Shown: positions 1-7,798, counted from the first letter of the stretch. The stretch: 32,582 nucleotides of DNA from Kiritimatiellia bacterium (GCA_028708815.1 JAQVYB010000021.1:1-32582); one strand, 5' to 3'. Notes: generated by a model from the sequence alone, not told the origin. Numbers and translations are program-made.

Positions 1-1061
1 ATCTCTTCCGGGAGGCTGTTCGAGGTCCCATTCGGGTAAATACGGTCGGAATGACGTCCTTCGGGCTCAATAAAGACGTGGTGCGAGTCTTTGGAGGAGA
101 ATTTGACGATTTTATCCTCGATGGAGGGGCAATAGCGAACGCCGGTTCCGGTGATATCTCCGCCATAAAGGGCGCTTTTATTGAGGTTTTTAGCAATTAT
201 TTCGTGTGTTTGGTCGGTGGTATGCGTGAGGAAGCAAGGAATTTGGTTCCACCCGGGGGCCCATGGACGAAGACAGGACGAGGAGGAATGTTCCACGTGG
301 AACATAGGGGAATCCGGTGCGGGGCAGTTCGATTGTTCCATGTGGAACATGTGCCATTCTGCGGCGGCTTGTCGGGAGAGAAAGGGCGGCGGGGATTCGC
401 CGGGCTGTGGGGTCATGGCGTCGTAGTTCAGGCTATCCTTATGCAGGCGCGGGGGGGTTCCGGTTTTGAGTCGTTCGAGTTGAAATCCCATTTCCCGGAG
501 TTTTTCTCCGAGTTCCACTGCGGCTGGATCCTCCCAGCGTCCTCCGGGAATCTGCACTTTTCCTATATAGATGACGCCATTGAGGAAGGTTCCGGGGGTA
601 AGAATAACGCACCGTGCACGTAGTTGGGCGCCATCCTGCATGACGACGCCGACGACGACCCCATTTTCCACGAATGGTTGCGCCACCATACCGGAAAGGA
701 GCTTGAGTTTGGGTTGATTTTGGAGGATGGCGCTCATTCGGGCCGGATAGGCGGCCTTGTCGCACTGGATTCGGTTGGCCTGGACGGCGGGTCCTTTTCT
801 GGTGTTGAGTGTCTTGAATTGGATTCCGGTATAATCGGCATTTCGGGCCATTTCACCACCCAAGGCATCAATTTCGCGAACGATATGTGATTTGGCGATA
901 CCTCCGATGGAGGGATTGCAGGAGAGGCGCCCGACATCCTGTTCGTTCATGGTAATGAGGAGAGTTTCGGCACCCATGCGTGCCGCGATGAGAGCCGCCT
1001 CGCATCCGGCGTGCCCACCTCCAGCGACAATGACATCGAGTTGTTTTTCACCGTTTTTCAT
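1..1061 (-). CDS. mnmG: tRNA uridine-5-carboxymethylaminomethyl modification enzyme MnmG, N-terminal part (3' end outside window)
   Basis: MnmG (GidA) is the FAD-dependent partner of MnmE; together they modify the wobble uridine of certain tRNAs in the cytoplasm. Reading the minus strand from 1061 gives 353 codons with no stop. The FAD-binding GGGHAGCEAA motif is at residues 14-23, followed by the family motifs CNPSIGGIAK, LKTGTPPRL and YCPSIEDK. The start at 1061 follows AAGGG by 6 bases; an in-frame ATG at 1076 is possible but has no such site. Residues about 230-270, between PFLS and QIPCFLTHT, form a loop roughly 30 residues longer than in E. coli MnmG. This loop is coded by the DNA that carries two parS palindromes and contains the peptides MFHMEQ and MFHVEH. 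The gene points the same way as mnmE but is separated from it by a long repeat-rich spacer. Confidence 0.97.
   Translation of the reverse strand, partial: MKNGEKQLDVIVAGGGHAGCEAALIAARMGAETLLITMNEQDVGRLSCNPSIGGIAKSHIVREIDALGGEMARNADYTGIQFKTLNTRKGPAVQANRIQCDKAAYPARMSAILQNQPKLKLLSGMVAQPFVENGVVVGVVMQDGAQLRARCVILTPGTFLNGVIYIGKVQIPGGRWEDPAAVELGEKLREMGFQLERLKTGTPPRLHKDSLNYDAMTPQPGESPPPFLSRQAAAEWHMFHMEQSNCPAPDSPMFHVEHSSSSCLRPWAPGWNQIPCFLTHTTDQTHEIIAKNLNKSALYGGDITGTGVRYCPSIEDKIVKFSSKDSHHVFIEPEGRHSDRIYPNGTSNSLPEE
289..304. promoter_or_regulatory. parS, ParB binding site (perfect palindrome)
   Basis: TGTTCCACGTGGAACA is a perfect 16-base palindrome and matches the known chromosomal parS consensus, in the form used by pseudomonads. 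It lies inside the mnmG reading frame, where it encodes FHVEH. It is about 7 kb from dnaN, and parS sites are normally near oriC. parA and parB are not in the window; in many bacteria they lie just beyond mnmG. Confidence 0.88.
334..349. promoter_or_regulatory. parS, second ParB binding site (one central mismatch)
   Basis: TGTTCCATGTGGAACA differs from the site at 289-304 by one base in the central CpG. The two sites are 45 bases apart centre to centre, a multiple of three, so both are read in the same mnmG frame. The central change may lower ParB affinity; that is inference. Confidence 0.72.
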
Positions 1062-1415
1062 ACCGTTCCCTTTCATACCGACAATCTCTCGAAAATGCGC
1101 GATTATTTCGACAAAATCAACCACGGATAACCTGCCACCCTCCAGGAATATCCGGAGCATCCTGCTCATCCCATCCGAATGCATTCTAACCTCTTCGAGT
1201 CTTAGTGCCTTCGTGTGAGACAACTCCCCTTTTCGCTAATTTTGCGTGTTTCGCAGTGAAAAACACTTGTTTTCAGGCCGTTTTGAGGGTTTTTACGGAG
1301 TTTATGGCGTTTTTCTTCTATTTTTTGCCGATTTTTGGCATTTTCGACGTTCCTGAGGCGATTTTTCGGCAAAAATCCTTCCTTTTCTGGATAGCGCGTG
1401 CTTGCGACCCACAGT

Positions 1416-1433
1416 GCCGATCAGACGATCGGC
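1416..1433 (+). repeat. REP-like hairpin, copy 1
   Basis: The 18-base unit is stem GCCGATC, loop AGAC, stem GATCGGC, followed by GCTACCGGGC. Homology with copy 2 continues for about 45 bases after the hairpin, up to about 1480. Confidence 0.75.
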
Positions 1434-1478
1434 GCTACCGGGCAAGCCATTGACCGCCAAGCCCAAGCTCCGTGGGCT

Positions 1479-1620
1479 CCGTGTGAGTATCTCTTTTGCG
1501 TTTCTTGCGTTCTTTCGCGGCTGTTTTTGAAACCCTTTTTGGCATGGAGGCCCATGCCGCTCCCTAATGAGTGAAAATACGTGTGGATTCGTGTTTTTTC
1601 CCTCGTTTTGACCATTTTTT
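1479..1620 (+). repeat. Intergenic direct repeat, copy A
   Basis: About 142 bases closely resemble 2188-2320, with small indels. The core is a 7-4-7 hairpin GGCATGG-AGGC-CCATGCC at 1541-1558, followed by CGCTCCCTAATGA and then T-rich DNA. The left part, around TTGCGTTCTTTCGCGG, also occurs inverted at 19289-19320. Confidence 0.75.
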
Positions 1621-1685
1621 TGGTTCTCCCGGCTATTTCGTGAGCATTCGGTGTTTTCTTCAAGGCAAAGCGATGAATGATTGTT

Positions 1686-1703
1686 GCCGATCAGACGATC
1701 GGC
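1686..1703 (+). repeat. REP-like hairpin, copy 2
   Basis: Its stem and loop are identical to copy 1 (GCCGATC-AGAC-GATCGGC), followed by GCTCCCGGGCAAGCC. It lies in the same orientation as copy 1. Confidence 0.75.
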
Positions 1704-1765
1704 GCTCCCGGGCAAGCCACCGACCGCAAAGCCCAAGCTCCGTGTGCTCCGTGTCCTCTAGCGTA

Positions 1766-2073
1766 GCGGGTGGTAGAAAAAGAGTCTTAACCACCCGTTC
1801 CCGTTGGTCACTGGAGAACACGGAGAACACAGAGGCTTAAACGAGGTCCATTAGCGTGAATCAGTGGTTCAAAATCGCAAAGCCACCTGCAAAACAATCG
1901 GTGTGATTTTGTCGGAGATGTTATTCGTTGCTTTCTTCTTTCGTTGGGATCATTCCTTTATAGGCCAGGTGCCCGCGAGCCGCGGGCGCTCCCACTTGCC
2001 TCATGCTCTGTGTTCTCTGTGATCTCCAGTGACTGAAAGGAACGGGTGGTTCACTTCTTTTTCTACCACACGC
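1766..2073. repeat. MITE-like element with long inverted arms
   Basis: The arms at 1766-1834 and 2006-2073 are imperfect inverted copies of about 68 bases; both contain GGTGGTAGAAAAAGA and CCACCCGTTCC when read inward. The 171 bases between them hold no ORF but do hold a REP-like hairpin. No transposase is present. A non-autonomous element is one reading; two inverted copies of a dispersed repeat is the other. Confidence 0.5.
1971..1987 (+). repeat. REP-like hairpin, divergent copy
   Basis: Stem GCCCGCG, loop AGC and stem CGCGGGC are followed by GCTCCC, the same tail as the other copies. The stem sequence differs completely apart from the outer GCC/GGC. Confidence 0.5.
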
Positions 2074-2187
2074 TTACTGCTTCGCTGAAGCTACGCAGCA
2101 CAAGACGCTGGAGGGCATAGAGTATACAGAGGAAACAGAACACCATCATCCACCTTCCACCCGCTCTTCCTTCGTGCCTTGGTGACT

Positions 2188-2320
2188 CCGTGTGAGAATC
2201 TCTCTTGCGTTCTTTCGCGGTTGTTTATTAAACCCCATTTGGCATGGAGGCCCATGCCGCTCCCTAATGATTGAAAATACGTGTGGATTAGTGGTTTTTT
2301 TCTCGTTTTGACCATTTTTT
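2188..2320 (+). repeat. Intergenic direct repeat, copy B
   Basis: This is the second copy of 1479-1620, about 709 bases downstream in the same orientation. The hairpin GGCATGG-AGGC-CCATGCC is conserved exactly at 2241-2258, while the flanks have several substitutions and short deletions. Confidence 0.75.
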
Positions 2321-2417
2321 GATGGTTTTTACGTGTTTTTTGGCAATTTTCGTGGGTTATGGCCCTTCTCTCCCGCATTTTTTGCACACTGCAATTGATC
2401 AACTCTTTGTTCTTTAG

Positions 2418-3791
2418 CTATTTCCCGATACAGAAACCTGCGAAGAGTTGATCGAGCAATTCCTCGTAATAGACGCGCCCGGTAATTTTTCCGATTTGTT
2501 CAATGGCGTCGCGGACATGGGTGGATATAAAGATGGTTTTTTCTTCTATTTGCTCTTTCATGAGCTGATCTGCCTGCTTGAGACTCCGCTGGGCCAGTTG
2601 GAGGAGATCGCGGTGTCGTTCCGAGATCACGGCATGTGGTTGATCCGGTAGATTAAATTCGGATGTAATGGTTTCGTAAATGCAGTTTTTCAGTCGTATG
2701 ACATCTTCATTGTTCAGGAGGGAACCTTCATACGTTCGATTTTTCGGTAGGTTTTCCGAATGATTGTATTTTTTTATATCTGTTTTATTTACAACGTATA
2801 ACAACTTATTTTGTTGAATTTTACGCCAGAATGCCTGCATTTCATCGTCCAGAGGTTGTGAGGCATCGAGGACGTGCAGGATAAGGTCGGCCTGCTGGAT
2901 GGTTTTGCGTGTTCTTTCGATGCCTTCGCGTTCGACGTGGCATTCGGTGGTTCTCATGCCGGCGGTATCGGTGAGGCGCAGAGGTATTCCGTGGAGGAGG
3001 ATGGATTCTTCGATGGTATCGCGTGTGGTTCCCGGGATGGGAGAGACGATGGCGCGCTCTTTATCGAGGAGACGGTTCAGGAGGGTTGATTTTCCGACGT
3101 TTGGCCGACCGATAATGGCTATGGAAGCCCCTTCGCGCAATATGTGGCCCTGCGGCCATGTTTTGAGAAGTCTTTCTATCTTGTTCATTATCAATATATT
3201 AAGTGTTTTTATTTCATCATAGACTGGTAAAAGCAGCTGTTCTTCGGAGAAGTCGAGTGTGGCTTCGAGATCGGCCAGGAGATGGATGAGGGCATCATAG
3301 ATTTCGTTGAACGCGGTGCTGAGTCCTCCTTCGAGTTGTTCGAGGGCCATGTTGGCCGCTGCTTCAGATTGGGCCTTGACGAGATCCTGTACGGCTTCTG
3401 CCTGCAGGAGGTCCAATCTTCCGTTTAGAAAGGCTCTTTTGGTGAATTCGCCGGGTTCGGCTGGTCGCGCGCCGGCGTCGAGGCATCGCCGCATGATGCG
3501 TGCGGCGGATATTCGCCCGCCGTGTCCCTGGATTTCGACCATTTCTTCGCAGGTATATGATTTTGGGGCCCGTAGAATCAGGAGTAGGACTTCATCGATG
3601 TCTTTGCCATCGGACCCCACGATATGGGCATAGAGCACGGTATTTGGTGTTGCGCCGGTCGGTTTTTTTGCAGAGCGGGAAATTTTTTCAGTAATGTTCA
3701 GAGCATCGGGTCCGGAGAGGCGGACGATGGAAATACATCCTTCGGATCCGGCGGTTGCGATGGCTGCGATGGTATCACTATCCGTGTTCAT
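2418..3791 (-). CDS. mnmE: tRNA modification GTPase MnmE
   Basis: MnmE is the GTPase partner of MnmG in making cmnm5U34 or mnm5U34 in tRNA. The 457-residue product has the usual length. An N-terminal tetrahydrofolate-binding domain (about 1-118) is followed by a helical domain and an inserted G domain with G1 GRPNVGKS (228-235), G2 TTRDT (255-259), G3 DTAG (275-278) and G4 NKTD (335-338). The protein ends in the conserved FCIGK, whose Cys is functionally important in this family. No clear ribosome binding site precedes ATG 3791. It lies on the same strand as mnmG. The two genes are often neighbours near the origin, but here the repeat-rich spacer separates them, so a joint transcript is not obvious. 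Confidence 0.98.
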   Translation of the reverse strand: MNTDSDTIAAIATAGSEGCISIVRLSGPDALNITEKISRSAKKPTGATPNTVLYAHIVGSDGKDIDEVLLLILRAPKSYTCEEMVEIQGHGGRISAARIMRRCLDAGARPAEPGEFTKRAFLNGRLDLLQAEAVQDLVKAQSEAAANMALEQLEGGLSTAFNEIYDALIHLLADLEATLDFSEEQLLLPVYDEIKTLNILIMNKIERLLKTWPQGHILREGASIAIIGRPNVGKSTLLNRLLDKERAIVSPIPGTTRDTIEESILLHGIPLRLTDTAGMRTTECHVEREGIERTRKTIQQADLILHVLDASQPLDDEMQAFWRKIQQNKLLYVVNKTDIKKYNHSENLPKNRTYEGSLLNNEDVIRLKNCIYETITSEFNLPDQPHAVISERHRDLLQLAQRSLKQADQLMKEQIEEKTIFISTHVRDAIEQIGKITGRVYYEELLDQLFAGFCIGK

Positions 3792-3874
3792 GGTTTGTTT
3801 TTTCGCACAGATTGTCGTGCTGGGCGAGCCTGTTTGCTTTGGTTCTCACAAATCCAGAGAAACAGGAAACCGAT

Positions 3875-3903
3875 TTAACAAATTAAAGTCAATTTTATAT
3901 ACT
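3875..3903 (+). promoter_or_regulatory. Possible promoter of the small gene at 3957
   Basis: TTAACA (3875-3880), a 17-base spacer and TATACT (3898-3903) make a reasonable sigma-70-type promoter. An overlapping TATGAT lies at 3904. The local DNA is AT-rich, so chance matches are likely. Confidence 0.35.
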
Positions 3904-3956
3904 TATGATCATGGCATGTTTTCCGTGGTTAAACCGGTGTTTGGAGGTGGATGCCC

Positions 3957-4148
3957 ATGATTACTCGACCTCTTGGATTTCCGAATTTTTATTATTACAC
4001 CAACTTTGGCCCGGTTTTTGATCAAATGCAGCGATTTACGGAGAGTTACAGTCATCTTTTACAATCAAATGACCGGTTACCCGGGCCCAGAACATCACCA
4101 TTGCCGGCCCAACCCAACATAGGGAGGCATGTGAACGAAGCGGCTTAG
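3957..4148 (+). CDS. Small protein of unknown function, tandem paralogue 1 (63 aa)
   Basis: I do not recognise this family. The start at 3957 is favoured because GGAGG lies 9 bases upstream; the ATG at 3951 is too close to it. The product begins MITRPLGFPNF and contains GPVFDQMQRFT and LLQSNDR. It aligns with the product of the next gene: MIT at the start, then P-[VL]-F-x-Q-[MI]-x-x-[FY]-T, LLQ-[SA]-N, a GP-x-R region and a Pro-rich stretch. It has no signal peptide, membrane segment or cysteine. The paired similarity and good ribosome binding sites argue that both are real genes, possibly a recent duplication that has since diverged. Confidence 0.6.
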   Translation: MITRPLGFPNFYYYTNFGPVFDQMQRFTESYSHLLQSNDRLPGPRTSPLPAQPNIGRHVNEAA

Positions 4149-4245
4149 CAGGCAGACGGGGCTTTAGCCTTACATCCTGTCGGTTAACCGCAGCGAATAC
4201 GGTTTTGCAGCCTGTCAGAATCGGATGACTGGAAAGGAGAGCGTC

Positions 4246-4476
4246 ATGATAACCGAAGCAAGTAGTGTGTATACACTTCCCTCTTTCATTGATGCGGAAC
4301 CTTTGTTCAAGCAAATCAAGGAGTATACATACAACAGTAAAAGTCCGTTGCTTCAGGCCAACAGCCACTTTGTAAACGGGCCGAACCGTTATCCTGCGCC
4401 CTGGGTGAAGCCGCAGGCGGTGAAAGATGCAGTAGAACATTCCGTGTTGAGCAGTCCATTCAATTTGATTGCGTAA
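4246..4476 (+). CDS. Small protein of unknown function, tandem paralogue 2 (76 aa)
   Basis: The ATG at 4246 follows AAGGAG by 6 bases, a strong ribosome binding site; an upstream in-frame ATG at 4225 lacks one. The product starts MITEASSVYTL and carries EPLFKQIKEYT, LLQANSHF and GPNRYPAPW, matching the order of conserved positions in the gene at 3957. It is soluble by composition. DNA identity between the two genes is low, so the duplication is old or the proteins evolve fast. About 97 bases separate the first stop from this start, so co-transcription is possible. The function is unknown. Confidence 0.65.
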   Translation: MITEASSVYTLPSFIDAEPLFKQIKEYTYNSKSPLLQANSHFVNGPNRYPAPWVKPQAVKDAVEHSVLSSPFNLIA

Positions 4477-4640
4477 CAATCCGCAGCGCTCCGTCGGATG
4501 TTGTGTGCAGAGCTATCCTGCAGTGGCTGTAACCAGAATTAAAAAATCATACGATAGCGTTTCCTCTCAGATTCAGACGAACGCCTTCTCCTATCTGGTT
4601 TCTACTGGACAATGCGTTTTGTCAGGCTACTCTTTCCCGT

Positions 4641-5060
4641 ATGAATACGATTCCATCCAACCTTCCATCGGAACCGAAGGGTCATCTTGTGATCCAAACG
4701 ATCGCGCTTCCGAAGGACACGAATTCCTATGGGGACATTTTCGGTGGCTGGTTGCTTTCACAAATGGATCTTGGGGGCGGGATTGCGGCGAAAGAAGTGG
4801 TGGGCGGCCGCATTACGACGGTGGCGATTGACGGGATGCGTTTCTGGCATCCGGTGCATGTGGGAGATACGGTCTGTTGTTATGCGGATCTGGTCCGGAT
4901 CGGGCGCACGTCGGTATCGTTCAATATTACGGCCTGGTCTACACAGATTCATCGGGAGCATCGGCATTGCGTTACGCAGGCTCTTTTCACGTATGTGGCG
5001 ATTGATGCAGAAGGCCGCCCCACTCCGATTACACGGATTGCTTCAGACAGTTCCCGTTGA
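4641..5060 (+). CDS. Acyl-CoA thioesterase, YciA-like hot-dog protein
   Basis: The protein is predicted to hydrolyse acyl-CoA thioesters to free acid and CoA in the cytoplasm. The 139-residue product is a single hot-dog domain. Residues 27-43 (TNSYGDIFGGWLLSQMD) match the YciA/BFIT family signature, and TVAIDGMRFWHPVHVGD (about 61-77) is the second conserved block. The start agrees with the family's short N-terminus, but its ribosome binding site is weak. It is convergent with the glycosyltransferase downstream. No partner gene indicates its substrate. The family assignment is secure; chain-length preference cannot be read. Confidence 0.9.
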   Translation: MNTIPSNLPSEPKGHLVIQTIALPKDTNSYGDIFGGWLLSQMDLGGGIAAKEVVGGRITTVAIDGMRFWHPVHVGDTVCCYADLVRIGRTSVSFNITAWSTQIHREHRHCVTQALFTYVAIDAEGRPTPITRIASDSSR

Positions 5061-5158
5061 ATGGAGCAGAATCAGCGGCTCGCAGATACACTTGCCCTCC
5101 ATGCACCCCATTAGTGAAACTGAGTGCCGCTCTGCCGATTCCGTTTTTTTTTGGTCCG

Positions 5159-6301
5159 TCACTGCATGTCCAACGTTTGGTGGATTGCTCCCGCCAATCC
5201 GGTGAGAAATTCCCGGTTGCTGAATCGTTCTGCATTTTTACGGATCGTTTCCTGATCCCAATGCATCGTGGCGCATTGCTGCACGGCTTCGTTAAGGGCC
5301 TCCGGGGTCTGATCGTGAAAGAAGATGCCGGTTTGGCGGTCCACGATGGTTTCCAAGGCGCCTCCTTTGGCGTAGGCGACGACTGGACGGCCACAGGCCT
5401 GGGCTTCCACGGGCACAATGCCGAAGTCCTCTTCACCGGGAAAGATGAGACATCGGCATTGCTGATAGAGTTCTCTGATAGCGTCATCGCTCTGCCATCC
5501 GAGAAATTGGATATTATGTTCGGCCATGCTGGATAGGGCGCGATATTCCGTACCTGTTCCAACGATTTTAAGCGGAAATTTGGTCTGGTTGTAGGCTTTT
5601 ACGGCCAAATCGATTCGTTTGTAGGGCACAAGTGCTGAAACAATCAGGTCGAACCGCTCCGGCGGCTTGCCGGTGATGGAGAGGCGGTCCACATCCACGG
5701 GCGGATAGACGACATCGGCTTCACGGCCATAGTATTTTTCAATTCGTTTTCGGATGTGGTGGCTGATGGCTACGAATCGGGTCACGTTTTCGGCGGTTGT
5801 TTTATCCCAGTTACGCAGGTGTTTCAGGATGATGTTGAGGAGCCATTTTTTGGCCGGATTTTTTCCGAAGTATTCCTCATAGAAGACCCAGGCATAGCGC
5901 ATGGGGGTGAAACAATAGCATAAGTGTTTTGCCGGAGGCTGTGTGGGTATGCCCTTGGCGACGCAATGGCTGGTGCTGATGATCAGGTCGGCTTGTGCCG
6001 GGCGCATGTGTTCAATGGCATAGGGAAACAACGGAAGCGCATAGCGATACCATCGGCTGACGCCGGGCAGGTATTGCAGGAGTGATGTGGCCACGATATG
6101 GCGGGCGATGGTTTCATCCACGGCTCCCTGCTTATGGATGAGGGTATAGAGTTTCGCCTGTGGGAACTGATCGCAAATCAGGGAAAGCACTTTTTCCCCA
6201 CCACGCATTCCCGTTAACCAGTCATGAGCGAGGACCACGCGTTTGTCTGAAAAAGCCTCATACTGTGGATGCATCACATCTTTCGGAGTAACCGGCGGCA
6301 C
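5159..6301 (-). CDS. Family 4 (GT-B) glycosyltransferase
   Basis: The product is probably a sugar-nucleotide-dependent transferase acting in surface polysaccharide or LPS synthesis on the cytoplasmic face. It has 380 residues from a GTG at 6301, or 371 from ATG 6274; neither has a clear ribosome binding site. The N-terminal Rossmann half has HDWLTGMRGGEKVL (26-39), typical of WbaZ-like mannosyltransferases. The donor half has LVPYKRID (224-231) and the E-x7-E region EEDFGIVPVEA (290-300). It starts 5 bases after the dnaN stop codon, so translation may be coupled to dnaN. No other polysaccharide genes flank it, so acceptor and donor stay unknown. Confidence 0.88.
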   Translation of the reverse strand: MPPVTPKDVMHPQYEAFSDKRVVLAHDWLTGMRGGEKVLSLICDQFPQAKLYTLIHKQGAVDETIARHIVATSLLQYLPGVSRWYRYALPLFPYAIEHMRPAQADLIISTSHCVAKGIPTQPPAKHLCYCFTPMRYAWVFYEEYFGKNPAKKWLLNIILKHLRNWDKTTAENVTRFVAISHHIRKRIEKYYGREADVVYPPVDVDRLSITGKPPERFDLIVSALVPYKRIDLAVKAYNQTKFPLKIVGTGTEYRALSSMAEHNIQFLGWQSDDAIRELYQQCRCLIFPGEEDFGIVPVEAQACGRPVVAYAKGGALETIVDRQTGIFFHDQTPEALNEAVQQCATMHWDQETIRKNAERFSNREFLTGLAGAIHQTLDMQ

Positions 6302-6306
6302 ACCGC

Positions 6307-7401
6307 TCAGGTGATACGCATCGGCATGATCACGTAGATGAACGGGACGTTGGATTTCATCACTCCGGGACTCAGATCATCGGTCAGTTCCATGAAAACC
6401 TCGTCGCTCTGCAGATTTCGCAGTGGATCCATGAGGAAGTCAGGATTAAAGGCGACGTTGATTTCTTTTCCGTCGTATTTGATCGGAATGGTTTCGTGGG
6501 CTTCTCCGATGTCCTGTGCTTCGGTACTGATTTCCAGCAGATGTTTTCCGAAGCTGAGGCGAACGGTGCTCTCCTGTTCCTTGGCGATGAGCGCCACGCG
6601 TTTGACGGCGGTGAGGAGGCTTTCCCGTTCCACGGGAATTCGGACTTCGCATTGGGAGGGAATGACCTGTCTGAAATTCGGATAATTTCCTTCAATCACC
6701 TTGGAAATGATCAGCATATTGCCGAATTCAAACGCGACCTGCTTCTCCAGAATCTGGATTTTTATTTGTCCTTTATCATCCAGAGTACGCACCAACTCGT
6801 TGACGGTTTTGGTTGGAATGACAAACTCGTACTCGTTTTCCTGAGGAAATTCCAGTTCCTGCTCCACGAGGGCCAGGCGGCGTCCATCGGTGGCCACAAC
6901 GGTTATTTTTTCATCCTTAAAACTGACGAGCACGCCATTCAGGATCATGCGTGTTTCATCCATGGAAGAGGCATAGATCGTTTTCTGAAGCATTTCACGG
7001 AAGACGGCCTGATCCAACGTGTAGATGCGTTCGCCCTGCAACTCCGGCATGGAAGGAAAGTCTTCCTCCGAAATACCGACAATTTTAAACACCGCCGTGC
7101 CACTTTGAATCGTGGCAATATCCTTTTCATCGACAAACAATTCGATTTCCTGATCCGAAAGCTCTTTGAAGATGCTGCCTATTCGTCGTGCAGGAAGTGT
7201 GGTACCACCAGATTCATGCACCTCTGCCTTTACGCGGGTGCGTACGCTGACTTCGATGTCCGTGGCATACAGGGTCAGTTCATCGCCTTCCGCCCGAAAG
7301 AGGATATTGGAAAGAATGGGCAGCGTGGTCCGTTGATTGACGATGGACTGTACTTTCTGCAAACCATCCAGAATCAGTGCTTTTTCCAGTTTGATCCTCA
7401 T
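6307..7401 (-). CDS. dnaN: DNA polymerase III beta subunit (sliding clamp)
   Basis: The beta clamp encircles DNA and tethers polymerase III and other replication proteins. The 364-residue product has the usual length and three clamp folds. The start MRIKLEKALILDGLQKVQSIV, the motif SSMDETRMILNGV and the C-terminal PFIYVIMPMRI, which forms part of the peptide-binding pocket, are all typical. ATG 7401 is preceded by GGGAGA at 5 bases. dnaA is not adjacent, unlike in many bacteria. The gene reads away from the proposed origin at 7402-7798 and towards the glycosyltransferase. Confidence 0.98.
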   Translation of the reverse strand: MRIKLEKALILDGLQKVQSIVNQRTTLPILSNILFRAEGDELTLYATDIEVSVRTRVKAEVHESGGTTLPARRIGSIFKELSDQEIELFVDEKDIATIQSGTAVFKIVGISEEDFPSMPELQGERIYTLDQAVFREMLQKTIYASSMDETRMILNGVLVSFKDEKITVVATDGRRLALVEQELEFPQENEYEFVIPTKTVNELVRTLDDKGQIKIQILEKQVAFEFGNMLIISKVIEGNYPNFRQVIPSQCEVRIPVERESLLTAVKRVALIAKEQESTVRLSFGKHLLEISTEAQDIGEAHETIPIKYDGKEINVAFNPDFLMDPLRNLQSDEVFMELTDDLSPGVMKSNVPFIYVIMPMRIT

Positions 7402-7447
7402 GTTGATCTCCCAGGCTTTATTGACAGTGTATCTCTGTATTAGTGGT

Positions 7448-7476
7448 ATTATATTTAAATATATTTAAATAGTCTT
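7448..7476 (-). promoter_or_regulatory. Possible dnaN promoter
   Basis: On the minus strand, AAGACT (7476-7471), a 17-base spacer and a consensus TATAAT (7453-7448) lie about 45 bases before the dnaN start. The block is AT-rich and overlaps the proposed DNA unwinding region, so the match needs caution. Confidence 0.4.
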
Positions 7477-7760
7477 ATTATTATACCCTGTTGAAAGTAT
7501 CAGTAACCCGATTTCTCTCAATTTCCATAGGGTTTTTCAATATTTATTTGTTCATAAGACTGTTTAAAACCGAAGGCGCAGCAACCGGGTTATTACTTTT
7601 TGCGATCCCCTGTGAACAACACGCCACTTATCCCCGGTTCCTTTCCCGGTTACCAACAGGTTATCCCCAGGCAGAAACCATGCGGGAAATCCTTTGAAAG
7701 GCCGAATTGTAACAAGCGCCCTCTCTTTCGGCAATGGTTTTGCCCAACTCATTCAAAGAT

Positions 7761-7788
7761 AAAAAAAAATCAGGCTATGCAGCCTGAT
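7761..7788 (-). terminator. Rho-independent terminator of tRNA-Asp
   Basis: Read on the minus strand, ATCAGGCT, loop GCAT and AGCCTGAT form an 8-base stem followed by a run of Ts. It lies 10 bases after the CCA end of the tRNA. Confidence 0.85.
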
Positions 7789-7798
7789 TACATAAAGA

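Larger units (their letters stand above)
1062..2417. other. Repeat-rich non-coding spacer between mnmG and mnmE
   Basis: This 1.35 kb stretch has no gene I can support. Open frames here are short and are composed of repeat translations. It contains three REP-like hairpins (1416, 1686, 1971), a direct repeat of about 140 bases (1479-1620 and 2188-2320) and a pair of 68-base inverted arms (1766-1834 and 2006-2073). The T-rich part at 1230-1390 shows no defined structure. Confidence 0.7.
7402..7798. other. Candidate replication origin (oriC)
   Basis: An AT-rich block at 7437-7487 contains the 18-base palindrome at 7453-7470 and a TTATTATTATA run. A cluster of near-consensus DnaA boxes follows: TGTGAACAA at 7611-7619 (one mismatch to the reverse of TTATTCACA), TTATCCCCG at 7628-7636 and TTATCCCCA at 7661-7669. 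dnaN and other genes run left on the minus strand, while genes to the right mostly run plus. Two parS sites lie 7 kb away. There is no perfect DnaA box. Confidence 0.45.

Noticed and set aside
1302-1840. ORFs of 80-144 codons in the mnmG-mnmE spacer
   Set aside because: They translate the REP-like and direct repeats (for example LPGSADRLIG) and have no family or ribosome binding site.
6496-7443. 315-codon open frame antisense to dnaN
   Set aside because: It is the shadow of a confidently assigned gene.
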